From Halichondria panicea (lineage: Eukaryota; Porifera; Demospongiae; Suberitida; Halichondriidae), in contig NC_087380.1 in the NCBI RefSeq assembly GCF_963675165.1, positions 5,278,071-5,342,070 on the forward strand: a stretch of 64,000 nt of DNA. Direction: 5' to 3'. Position numbers and translations under genes: made by a program. Shown in pieces: positions 1 through 12,000 of the stretch; position 1 is the first letter of the stretch, and each line of letters opens with the position of its first letter. The notes under the pieces were generated by a model. That model saw only the letters and a program-made list of their open reading frames with translations. It was not told the DNA's origin and did no database searches.

Positions 1-3000
1 GCATATACTTTTCTAGTACCTCTGAAGTACAATGGTTTCTTGGGGACCAGTTGCTGGATATTGATACTATCTCCCAGCTCTCTCAGACTATCGAAGGGAA
101 CCTGTACACGCTAAACATTGATAGTATCAACAGTCAACTTTTGGGCCTGTACACTGTTGTGGTGACTCGTGAGGGGCAGAATGCTTCTGATAGTGTCACT
201 GTCTCTTATGCATGTGAGTGCCAATCAAACTAGGCATTCCATTACATACAGTAACATGCATTCGAAAGCCAAAGTCATACCATTAGACCGTGCATATACA
301 TTGTAATTATAATTATGCTTGTGAATTATGCTTGTGTGTTAAATTTCAGCTCCACCTACTGTGACTCTGTCCGTAACTGAACTGACTGTAACCGAGGGAG
401 AAGAAGCCAGAGTTCAATGCATAGGCGAGGGAGTGGGTGCAATCAGGATTCGGTGGTATTATGACAACAAGGAGAGCGTACTACAGAGTGGCAGCGATCT
501 GGTCATCCCTTCAGTCGCAAGTACCCACACTGGACTCTATGAGTGCAGAGTGTCCAACATTGCTGACACAGTCACAAAGACAGTACAAATCACTGTTAGA
601 TGTGAGTTACATTTAATAGTGTGCATGAAAGACTTTTCCTCTTCTAAATGTAAAGTATAAAACTACCAGACTGCGTCTCCCTCTAACTTATGTATACATG
701 TATAGTTACGCTGTGAAGCTTCACTTTATGTTCATCGTGTTCTCATATAATAATAGTAATACATGTATGTGTAGGACAACAGTCACAAATAACGTGTCCC
801 TATCTCTTTCTCTCACACACACACACCCATCATGTAGATATGCCATTCAGCATGATCCAGTACAATAGTATCTCTTCCATGTCCAGTCCAATCATTTCCC
901 CCATCTTTGGAGAGTCGACTATTGCTCCTGTTTTTATGTGTACCTCTAATGGCTACCCAGAGCCGACGATCACATGGCGAGCTACTAGTGAAACTGGTTT
1001 CCCTAATGGAGTCACCACCCAAGCAGAAGGACAGGAGCTAGTGTGGACACGTCCCTTTGAGTACACAGACTCTATGCAATATGAGTGTGTCAGTGAGAAT
1101 GAGCTGGGGACCAGTATCACCACTATGAATCTACTCGTACCATGTTAGTGAGTCTGTGTGAAAGCTCAGAATTGGTGTCTGCGTTATTACATGTATGTAT
1201 GCTTTATTGTAAATGTGTAGACGTGTTACGTGTATGGGACATGTGCTTTGGTTGCTATAGTTTTTATGAGTTGTGCTGTGAAAAGTCTTATAGCGATTCA
1301 GTTCACTTTTTACAAATACCTCGCCACTCTCCACAGCTGCACAAAGGATCGACAGTATCTACTCCACTCAACTCTCCTCTCTTACCTCAAACAGCTACCA
1401 AGTTCCAACTGGATTCACTGGATTTGCTCTTACTTGTCTCGCATTTGGCTGGCCTGCCCCGTACGTAGAGTGGCTCTACAATGACAACGCCCTACCTGAA
1501 GGTGTTGACTCATCACAAACATTCCTTACTGGCACCCACATGGGTCAAGTGTCAGCTAAGCTGAGGTTTAGGACAGGATTTAATTCGAACCTCAGCGGAG
1601 CCTACCAATGTGTGGTGAAAGATAGCAAAGTTTCGAGTGTTGCTGTAAATGAATCGAGGGAATTGATTGAGACCGGAGATGTCACCTCAACCACCCCTCC
1701 TCGTAGTTGCTCCGTTAGCAACTCTCTAGTCAACTTTCAGATTCGTATCTTGGAGACAGATTGCACCTCTTGGGGAGATACACTTAGGCAATCTATTGCT
1801 AATGCTTTCGAAGATGAGATCATGAGTATTATTCAGTTGGAATGCAATTGCACAGTTTCTTCTGACTTTGTACAAACCCTCGAACTACCAACATGCAGTA
1901 CAATGATCAACAATGGAGTCGTGTTTCGTGGAAAAATTGAAACAAACTCAGTCGATCAAACAGAGAACGTATTCTGTGCTCTCTCCACCTGGCAACAATC
2001 AAGCCCTTCAGTTAACATTAATGGTCAACTATTCGTTGTCGATTCAGACTGCTCCATTCGACTTGATTCCTTCTCAAATCCCGAGTGTGTGGCCAGTGAG
2101 CCGGTTATTGGTATAGACAACAAAACACTCATCATAGTCATTGCTGCGCCTATTGGAGCAGTAGTTGTTGTTGTCATGGTGATCCTGATAGTTTGCTGTG
2201 TGAGTTGCCATTGTAGGAAACTCAAGAAGACATGGAAGATGCCCAGCAAGAGGGAGGGTACAAGCCAGTATTCTAGGTCAGTGTACATTAATTTTAGCGA
2301 CAAAGACCCAATTACAAATCATCTAAAAAGTGGCACTTTTTGATTGTTGCCTTAATGTGCTCTCCAGCTTACATGTACAGTATACCATGTGTACATGTCA
2401 TATTTCGCTAAGCTGTTTGATCTTTGGTACATGTACATGTATCCTACACATGTACGTACATGTAATGTTCTTTGTTGAAAAGGTATGACTATCGAACGTT
2501 GCTAAGTGTGATTTTGTTTGCCCATACAGAACTGATCCTCGCTATAATAGTCGCAACAATCACGTTGTGGGACCAATTGATGAAACAACAGGAGGTCCAG
2601 TGTACAGCACTCTCGAACGGAACTTATGCTCCCCCAATTATAGATCACCCCTCACTGATGAGTCACCTGAACACCTCCCCCTCCAGCAAACTGGATCGCT
2701 GTCAAAAGATTTCCTAATCCAACATAGTTCCAGAGACCGTGAATCCCTTGATGGTGAAGATATCCACTATCTACACACTGAGTCAGCTATTGATATTACA
2801 GCAACGAGTACAAGTGGAGTAAGGCCCTCAGTACGACAGTTCCCGTATGACTCACAACCAAGCAGTGGCTCTTCCAGCCGTGTCACCAGCCCGCCTCAGA
2901 GGGGACCCTCCAGAACTGTTTTATCTGCAACTAACCCGATGCCTGATTATGAAGAATTGAACTATAATTACAAGGGCAGTCCAACAGACCCCCATCTTCA

Positions 3001-3805
3001 ATTCTCTCGCAAAGAGAGTAGTAGTGACAGTGTTACTGAGAGGAAGTTTTCTCTAGCAAGCAACTCACCTTCATTAACAACAGGCACTGGGCCACACCCT
3101 GCTTCAAGTTTGGAGAATGATGTATTCTCAAATGGTCCTAACTCACGATCAGGACCAATGGGTCCGATTCCACCCATCAGTACTGCCTATCTGCGCAACA
3201 TAACCAGTCGATCATCCATAGACAATGGATCTGCAAGCCCAGCAGTCTCCTCCAGACCATCAGATATAATAGATGAGGAAATTGAAATTAGACGAGACTC
3301 AAACTGTTCTGAAGAACCCCCTCCCTATTCATCACGACCCCCCTCAGGCATGACCCCATCCTCTTCCATGCTAGACAATAGCGCGTATGGAAGGGTAGAC
3401 CCAGCTCCAATACATGAAGATGAACGTTGGTACATTTCCAGTGATGCTTCACTGGACTCTAACAGACCAGATACTCGTCGTATAAATGGCCGAATTGATG
3501 ATATCCAACCCTATGCAAGTATACATAACTCAGCCATCCCCTACGAACCTCAATCTATCATCAGGCAACAAACTGAACATAGAAGTTATACTAGCAGTGC
3601 TTCTCGATTTAGAGTACCCGTGGAGCGTAAGAGACAGCACATACCCCAGCCATACAGTGAAGCGATGCTATCACAAACTTCTGAATCTGGGACACCCCAA
3701 CCGTATTCTGAAGCAGTTCCTATGCGGTCTAGCGTGGGTAGTCTAGTGTCCCAGGGGAGCTTCGCCCCCTCGAGAAACGTGACTAACTTTGAGATCACTG
3801 TCTAA
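1..3805 (+). CDS. Ig-domain single-pass transmembrane receptor, 5' end outside the window
   Basis: Visible coding exons are 1-213 (open at the left edge), 350-601, 838-1143, 1337-2276 and 2530-3805; all introns are GT-AG and phases agree. The first four exons encode successive Ig-like domains, with the usual Trp after the first strand (VQWFLGD, IRWYYD, ITWRAT, VEWLYN) and a later Tyr-x-Cys (LYECRV, YECVSE, YQCVVK); the leftmost domain has LYTVVV instead. A Cys-rich juxtamembrane module (about 1700-2095) follows, then a hydrophobic helix at about 2120-2205 and a stop-transfer CRKLKK. The roughly 430-residue cytoplasmic tail is Ser/Pro-rich, with a PPPY motif, VYSTL and a repeated QPYSEA, suggesting tyrosine-kinase, SH2 or WW partners. 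Family and ligand are not recognised. About 995 residues are visible; the signal peptide and any further Ig domains lie outside. The domain call is firm, the function is inference. Confidence 0.85.
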
Positions 3806-4392
3806 GTGCATGAACACTCTTTCATTAGTATTATTATGCTTAATTATTATATGCTCAATTCTTATTATGCTCTTACCTTAGCACAACTATTTTTATGTCA
3901 TCATTCACTATTCTTGTTTTGTTAATAATACTTAATAATTATTTATGTACTAATTATTTTTATGCATGCATGCATGTATAAATTATATATAATCCTCTCT
4001 ATATAAATTATGTTTTTGAGAGACTCCACCTATAATTATAATTTATTGTTTTATATAAGTTACGGTGTATTAATACACTGTAATGTAATCGATAAAATAA
4101 TTAAGGACGTACAGCTATATACAGCCGGTAGTGCAATTCATTATGAAGGGTCATAAAATAACGTGCATCAAAAGTTCGAGAATCAGAATGATCGAATAGT
4201 ATCGTGACAAACTCAACGATACAATGATGATTGAAAGAACAAATCAAAAAAAATGAATGAAAACAACTCAAAACTCAAAAAGTGTTCAGAGGTAAGCTCA
4301 GGTAACTGAATGACTGAAACAAAAATCATACGAATTACAAACAATCACACGATCATGAAAAACAATTGGACAGAGTCTTGCATAAGATGCAG
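3806..4392. other. AT-rich convergent intergenic region
   Basis: This is the space between the 3' end of the Ig receptor (+) and the 3' end of FZR1 (-). It is AT-rich, with short TTATTATG/AATTATTA runs and an ATGCATGCATGC tract near 3963. It presumably holds both 3' UTRs. I see no gene, RNA or clear transposon in it. Confidence 0.6.
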
Positions 4393-7300
4393 TCACCGAA
4401 TAAAGGGATGCATACTTAGACGTGACTCTGGCTCCTTTCGAGACTTTGATTTGTAGAAAACATTCCAGAACCTCAGTGTTTCGTCACCAGCCCCTGTGAC
4501 CACTGTCTGACCATCAGGTGACATTGCCTAAGTGGAAATGGCACACACAAAATGATAAGGAGCACAGTTAAGAGATTTATTTGACATGCAACAATTGAAG
4601 CCAAACAACAGCAATAGTTTGGGAGAACATTGGGTAAGGATGGTATAGCCTACAAGTGCTATCCACATTCACACACTCACTAGATAAAGGACCCTTTGGG
4701 CATGCCCTGTTAGCTTGGCCACTTGAGACAGAGCCGGGTACCTCCATACAATAATTTGGTTTTGAGAGTAGCCATGTGTGCTCACTAACTCATTAGTGCT
4801 CTTGGACCATGCCAGGTTGCATACCTGTAGGGGACAGAAGCAGTTAGCACCAGTATACCTACACAATTACTATAGCACTAAAGTGCAAAACCCTTGGCTG
4901 GTGACGTGAAATGATTATAAAGAAACCAGAAGAGTTATGATTATAATGCAGTGCATGTAGTGATGAATATCATGTATGACTTATTAAACTGTCTAGTACA
5001 GCAACTCAGGAGATAAACCAGACTGGAGGCATGCTGAAACATTTGAGAACAAGGTTTTATATGCACAGTGGACTAGGATCACAGCAAAGAAGCCTGGAGT
5101 CTCATGCAGAGAAGTATAGCTCCTGGAGTAGGATCTCAGAGTCAGACAACTGATTCAGACACAATTCTAGCTTTCTATTGTATCGACTCTTTTCCACAGT
5201 AATTATTGGCTTATGTTTCGAATAATAGCCGCACCTAATTATTGGTTTATGTTTACGCAAAAAGCTTCGTAGGTTTAGCTCGCCTTTTTCTGCGAAACAA
5301 ATACTTCTTTGCAAAATCTGCCAAATTTTAAGCCTTAGTTTTAATGCTAAAAGTTTCCCTACGTACAAATTGTGATGGCTAAATCACCAGGGAAGCCAAA
5401 CTGAGCAACAGACACACACACGGACACACAGACAGACTACTATAACCGAGGCCCTACCCGCCTCGGGCAAACTAGAACACCAGTGTGTATCACACTAAAA
5501 CTGTCACTCAGCTAGTAGACATGGAGATCCATGCACACATTAGTTACAGGGCCATGTAAGAGATAAGTGCTGCACACCTTGATACTGATGAGCAATAATA
5601 TGTATACTGTACATGTTACTGACCTGCGAACCAGTGTCCACTGACTGAATCTGTGTCCCAGTGAGAGTGTTCCAAAAGCGAATTGTCCGGTCTGCTGTCC
5701 CCCCTCCTGACGCCAGTAGTCCGTGTTGGTGTGGAGACCAGGAGATGGCTTTTACAGCTGCGCAGTGTTCAGAGTATCGTTGGTAGGGTGTACACGATGA
5801 ACGGTTCCACACAAACAACTGTATGGGGAAAAAAGACATAAGAATTGCTCAACACGAATATTTGCATCATTAAAGTCACTTGATGACAGGGTTTCACAAA
5901 CATCATTATAGTTTTCACAGCTACATTGCGATCACATATTGCACGCTACTATACATGTACCCCCTCCAGACCACAGTAAACCACAAAGCAATGCTAACAA
6001 TGTGAGATAAGAGGGTGAGGAGTGAGGACTGATGAGGACGTAACCACAACCAATGCAAACACAAAGAGAAACCCAATAACTCAGCCAAGTGAGGTTAGTA
6101 CAATTGTTCCATGCACCAGAGCATGAATGACATTATTCATTGTACAGTCTCTGGGCTAGTTGTTCAAGCACAATGCCATTAGTACATGATACCACTCACA
6201 ACCCCTACCTACTGTACGTGTAGTAGTGAGGCCATTGTACAATGCAGGTATTGCCTGAGAAGAGAAACAACAAATCCCCCAGAGCAACCCATCAACCCAT
6301 GCAGGTTTCATATTTTGAAAACAGCATTGGTCTCACCTTGTTGTCATTGCCACCTGAGGCTAAGAGCTGACCGTCAGGTGACCATCTAAGTCCACACACC
6401 TCCTGCGTGTGACCTTGGTAGCGTTTGATTGGACGAGATGCCTCTCGATGGTCCCAGCCCAGAATCATGTGATCTCTGCTTCCAGAACACAGCATGTCCG
6501 TACTCCATGACAAAGAGCCTACAGAGATGAAATACATGTATGTAAAGAGGTGCAGCAAGACAAAATAGCAGCGTGAGCAAGTCTAGGAACACATGGAGTG
6601 ACTGGATAGTAAACTGTACCTAAAGTACCAGGCATACATGGCAGTGATACATCGTAGATTGGAGGCCATACAATTCAAGAGTGGACACAACAATATACAA
6701 TAAGCCTACACATTACATACTGTGCAAGCAGGACACTTACCCACTCGTGCTGAGTGTCCGTGTAAAGTGGCCACTTTCTTCTCAGCAGCTGCATCCCAGA
6801 TCTGCACCAGGCCATTCACAGTGCCCACTGCCAAATGTTGACTCTGGGGAAGGGTAATTATTCAAGCACTGAAGTCAAAATGAACGCTCATACAAAACAG
6901 CTAAATTTATGGTCCAATGTGCAGTACATTTATATACATTTACACAGGATTTAGGTTGAACAATCCCTAGTATAAGCATTAGTACTTATATTTATGTGTC
7001 AACCCAAGATGTCAATTAAGCTCACTCTGTCAGACCAGGAGACAGAGGTGACCACATCTCCATCATCCTGGAGGTCACACAGCTTTGAGACTTGACAGGT
7101 GCAAGCACTCCACAGGTAGACAGACGTGCCCAACCCCACACACATTGTATTCTGTGAGGACCAGTCCAACAGGTTTAGGTAAAAGTCGTCTTGGAGCTCT
7201 GGGGCATCGAGGACTTTGAATGGTGTCTTGGCTATTTTGCGAGTGACTCTTTGTGGAGATACTAATAACTTTGATCTGTGAAGGGAAAACCACACAGTTA

Positions 7301-8798
7301 AACAAGACAATAATGTACGTACATACATGTACATGTACATGTAGTTGGTGCTAGGGTCAGACATACATTGCGTTAATGAAGCCAGGAGCATAAACACTGT
7401 AATGGAAACCCTACATTCAACTTACGTGCTTTTAGAAACAGGTGAGACTGTGTATTTAGAAAGTTGGTTCATTTTCTTAGGAGACAATGAGAATTTTAGA
7501 GTGTTTTCTTTAGGGGAGGGAGTCACAATAGGACTGAGTGGGTCGTCAGTTGAGTGGGGGTCCTGAATGGAATGGGCATGGGCTATTACTCTGTTAGCAC
7601 CACGTAGATGCATGTATAGCAGCATTGTGCATTAGACATGTACATTCAGTCGGGGAATGACATCCAAAGTGGCCGACACAAAGATACATTGTGTATACGT
7701 ACATCAAAGGGTGTAGACATTGTATAGTTTATTCACATACAAGCAGACTAGTACAGAGGGCATAGTACAGAGGACAGTGCTGGCTAAGGTAGATAAGATT
7801 CATACCGGTACTTCCGTAATTGTTTTTCCCAACAGTTCATTCTGGAGCGCACATTGAAACGTCAGTGTTTCGTTCTTCACAGGCTCAATACTTGCGTCAT
7901 TCCTAGTGTGAGACCAACAACATGCAAGAGTGTGTAATTAATTTGGATTGATTTGGATTAACTTACTTATCTTTGCTTGGTGATAAGTCATTCATAAACA
8001 AACATCTCTTAGCCAGACTTGTGGATCTTCTATTAGGAATGAATCTGCAAAACCAACGCAAAAAGGTCACAAGAAAGAAAGACTGTACGCACAAGTGTGA
8101 GTGCTATATACATGTAGTTATCCCACTAAAGAAGTAGTAGACAGTAGTACTAACAGCAATAGTCTAGACATGGGAAAATGAATTGTACATGTAGGGAAAC
8201 ATGGTGTTCGACAATTTACCAGCCCAGCGTTGACTAAATAAAGTCACTGAATAATCCTGACCTTGTAATTTTATGGAAAGTGTTCAGAAACTCAAACTAA
8301 ACACTGTGTAACTGAGCAGGCCTCACCTGTCATAGTGCACATCTCTGGGCGAACGTGGAGATTTGCCGTAAGGAGACTGTTGCGTCTTGAGGGAGAGTCG
8401 TGGACTAGAGGAAGGAGACGTGACTTTACGAGGACTAGCACTGGGGGAAGTGGTCACACTGCTCTCTCGACCAGGCTTGTCATGATATACCTGCAACAAG
8501 GAGAGTAATACATACACTCATTCAACATGTGCCTGACGGATTTTGGTTTTTAGCTAGCTCTATTAGTAAATGATCGTGTTGAGTTTACGGATACTGGTAC
8601 GCAGTAGTTTTTGCACCACAAAACAATGTATGATGTGATCATCCCATACATATATATCTAGAGAGAACCTCATACCCCTAATTGAAGTAATTTTTAAAAG
8701 AAAGACATATAAATAATTGGTTCAGCTTTGGCTAGTCTAGACAAGTCACAAAGCCTTTACACACTTACTGAGGACCGAAAGAGCTTCATTAAGTCCAT
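4393..8798 (-). CDS. FZR1: Fizzy-related/CDH1, WD40 activator of the anaphase-promoting complex
   Basis: Eleven exons read on the minus strand: 8798-8769, 8490-8327, 8044-7967, 7902-7806, 7562-7426, 7275-7026, 6843-6741, 6518-6337, 5818-5624, 4824-4681, 4527-4393. They sum to 1,515 bases (504 residues; human FZR1 is close to 495). FZR1 recruits substrates to the APC/C ubiquitin ligase in late mitosis and G1. Diagnostic features are the C-box DRFIPNR spanning the second intron, the stretch KVLDAPELQDDFYLNL that opens the WD40 propeller, GTADRTIRFWNTLTG, NELVSTHGYSQNQIIVW, GAGDETLRFWNVF and a C-terminal Ile-Arg tail. The Ser/Pro-rich region encoded at 8327-8490 precedes the C-box, as expected for CDK-controlled sites. 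The start is uncertain: the Met at 8798 gives MDLMKLF, but an open frame continues upstream to an acceptor near 8853. Its start faces EBNA1BP2 about 240 bp away. Confidence 0.95.
4870..5480 (+). repeat. Dispersed repeat family B, copy 1 (in an FZR1 intron)
   Basis: It begins with a GCACTxAAGTGC-type motif and runs through shared blocks such as AAAGAAACCAGAAGAGT and CAGCAACTCAGGAG. It ends with GACTACTATAACCGAGG followed by CGCCTCGGGC. The same order of blocks recurs at 30590-31226 and, reversed, at 54090-54845. No long ORF of interest is present, so it is probably non-autonomous. Boundaries are approximate. Confidence 0.75.
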
Positions 8799-9038
8799 GG
8801 CAATATCTTTGTCTACGGTGAAGTCTAGATCGATCTCAGTCTCTTGTGGTCTGCAAAAAGTAAATATCTCAGGCAGCCATCAACTCTGCCACTTCTGTTT
8901 TTATTAGTCACGTGATGTATTGATAACGGTTGCCACGCCACCCACGCAACATAGGCATCTTTTATTATTGAGGTCGTTGAATTCAAAAGCTATAATGTTG
9001 AACACTCCACGTGGCAAACAATATTTAAAGAGCTAGAG
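8799..9038. promoter_or_regulatory. Probable bidirectional promoter, FZR1/EBNA1BP2
   Basis: FZR1 (-) and EBNA1BP2 (+) start about 240 bp apart. The gap contains CACGTG at about 8911, a second CACGTG-containing site (CCACGTGGC) at about 9008, and a GGTTGCC...GCAAC pair around 8928-8950. No TATA box is evident. The arrangement suggests one shared initiation region; this is inference from spacing. Confidence 0.5.
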
Positions 9039-12000
9039 ATGTCGATGGAAGAGGACTACTCATCAGAAGACCTGACTAGTGATGAAGAGGTATGAAGGAA
9101 GTAGAATAATCAAGTTGGTTGTCACCACATAATTATTATTTGCCTTGAGTTGACTGATGACTCATTGCTGCTATAACGCTAGCATGTGGGGTGCTCTTGG
9201 AATGTGAATTTATTAGAGACTTGTACTGTGACGTTGAAAGAACGAGTAGATGTAACAATACTTGCATATTGGTTCTATCCACCAAATTCCACAGTATTCG
9301 CATTTCATTGGGTTAAAAATCACATGACATAGGATTCGCATTTTATTGTCCAAATTCTGCTATAGAGCGCACAGAAATGCTGCAAGAGTCTATATACCTA
9401 TTCCCAGCTCTACTTGATTTTACTCTCGGACTATTAGCCTAGTATACTGCAAAGGATTGGGAATGTACATAGGTTTTGTGTTAGGGTTTAATTATGAGGA
9501 TTAAAGTGGACGTAAGTTGATTTTGCGTGTGTTGTTGGCTCATACTGACTGCTTACTATTGTTTGACTTCACACTTCACACTTAACTTCAACACGCTGCA
9601 GTTCCTGGAGTTGATCAAAACCTTGATTCCCAACCCTTCGCATCCATACAGGGTTGAGCGTTGCGCTGACAAACTAACTTAGAGCGCAAAACATGCTTTC
9701 GACATTTGCTTTTGATATTTGCTCTCACCTTCCTGTGCTATTTAATAATTATATGCAAGACATTTAATGTTTATGCGAGTGGCTATCATACTGTATGTAT
9801 CGCATTCCTGTACATAGCTACGTTTAATGAGGAAATGAAAGCACCGCAGGTGCTGATGCTCAGTGAATGTGTCAAGGCTACATAAAATAAAATTAATTGC
9901 TAATACACACAGATATCACTAATGATAAACATTTTTGACTACACAGGTACAGACACACTATTGTATACCTCGCTTGCGCATGCGCACCAAGGCATAATAA
10001 TTAAGATTTTCGGAGCCTTAAAATTGGCCTAACTTTCTTGTATAACACACGGTATTGGCTAATCTCAGCCGATTAGTTTTGTGATACCGTGTACCGGGTT
10101 TTTAATTCGTAATTAATTCCTGTTTCATACGATTACCACTCTGCAGCTTCAGGAAGAATTTGCCAGGGGAAACTTACATTCAGGGTTGATACAGAGGGCA
10201 CTACCACCCAAAACATTCACAAATAACGTGGTAAGTTCCTATGCAGTGGCGGCTTTGTGCGTTCGTTGGGGACTTGTCCATCCCATGCTACTACTAAATT
10301 TGAAGCGTTATGTAAATGTCCACTTTCCCTAATCTCAGGCTGGTCTGAGGGCAGGATTGGATGTCCTCCGTGAGAAGGAATGTGATTGGCTGGAACAAAT
10401 GGACGTCGTGGCTACTGCCCTGCCCACCTCCATTGAAGAGAAGGATGTAGTCGACCCAGAGGATGACTTTAAGAGGGAAATGCACTTGTAAGTCATTTCT
10501 CGTCATTGAACACTTAGTCGTATGCATTGTACCTAATCAGTTATGAGATTTAGTGTTGCATAGTCAATTTCCAAATTCTATTTTGCTTCTGCTTTTTCTC
10601 TACAAAAGATAAGCAGTGTTCGTAATAATATTATCGCTCTTCTCATCGCTGTCATATCATCTCCTAGCTATCAACAGGCTCTCTCTTCTGTTGAGGTGGG
10701 TCTAAAGAAGCTGGAGGAGTTTGGAGTGCCCACCAAGAGACCAGACGACTACTTTGCAGAGATGCTCAAGACTGATGACCACATGAGGAAGGTGAGTTCT
10801 TGTACTTGCTTTAATGTAGTTGATATTGTACAATGGTAGTCAGTAGCCTCGATCCCAGGCCTTACTTTTTCTTGCTGTTGTCACTGTTTATCCATAAATC
10901 ATAAGAAAGACATAGTAAGGCAGCAAAGAAAGAAATGGGCGCACAGTTAAGAAAAAGTAAGGCCTGGTTTGGGAAATCGCGTGATCCACAAGGATTTTTA
11001 TGAACGTGGGCGATATGTAGCCCACAATCGTGACGTAAGATATTCTCCCACACATTCAGAGTTAATAAGACTGTACTGAGACAACCACCAAGCTGTGCTG
11101 CAAGTCAGATCTGAGAACCAGCGTGGCCAGCTCTGGTGGCAGTAGCTACCTGCTATATGATAATGATGACTAAGTTATTCTTGATCTATACTATCAGTAG
11201 ACTATATAATAGCATGTAGAAAGACACAAGAAAAGATGATAGTCTGATAGAATCTGAACACAACTAGTAGATCATCTAGCTAAGCCTAAGGTATAGCTAG
11301 CTATAGTGCTTGCAAACTTCCAGTTCCAAGTCCATGTCCAGCTTGCTGCAGGCAAAGTTTTATTAGTCGTAGATCTCTGCGTGGGCAGTCCAACATCTCT
11401 AGCTCAGCATGCCCACGCTCATTTTCACCCTTCTACCCTCACGCGACTTCCCGATACAGGCTCTCCTTTTTCCTAACTCTACGTCTATTTCTTTCTTATT
11501 CCTCCAATTAATACCGTATTTTATCTCATTGAACGATTAATACAGTATTTTATCTTATTGAACGATTGTGATAAAGAGAACAGAAAAAGGAGAGCCTGTG
11601 TAGAGGCTAGGTAGTCAGTGCAATGTTTTGGTCCTCTCCTTCCTTTGTCATAATAATATCGGAACCTTCTCTCCAAAATTGTTTCTTTGTGTCTAAAAGC
11701 ACTCGGCTTGAAGTGTGGTTGTATAGCATATTAGCATGTTTCATTCTGTATGTGAACTGATTAAGGGTGGAAGCCTAGCAGAAATTAAATGGTTATAAAA
11801 CTCTGGGGACACTTAAATTTTGGCTTTTGTAATGTTTTGAGAACGACATTGCTTCAGTGGTGGGTCAGACATGCACTGAACAAGGGCCGCAGCAGCAGAA
11901 TCAGTAGTGCAGTGTGCATGGAAACAAATATGCCTCTGTGTGATCACTGATTAGATGTGAAACCTAGACTCACAAGGCAAATTGCCAACACCAAAAAAGG

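Noticed and set aside
4870-5480. Possible gene inside the FZR1 intron (minus-strand ORF at 5102-5368)
   Set aside because: The sequence is a dispersed repeat with relatives at 30590 and 54090 that do not keep the frame.
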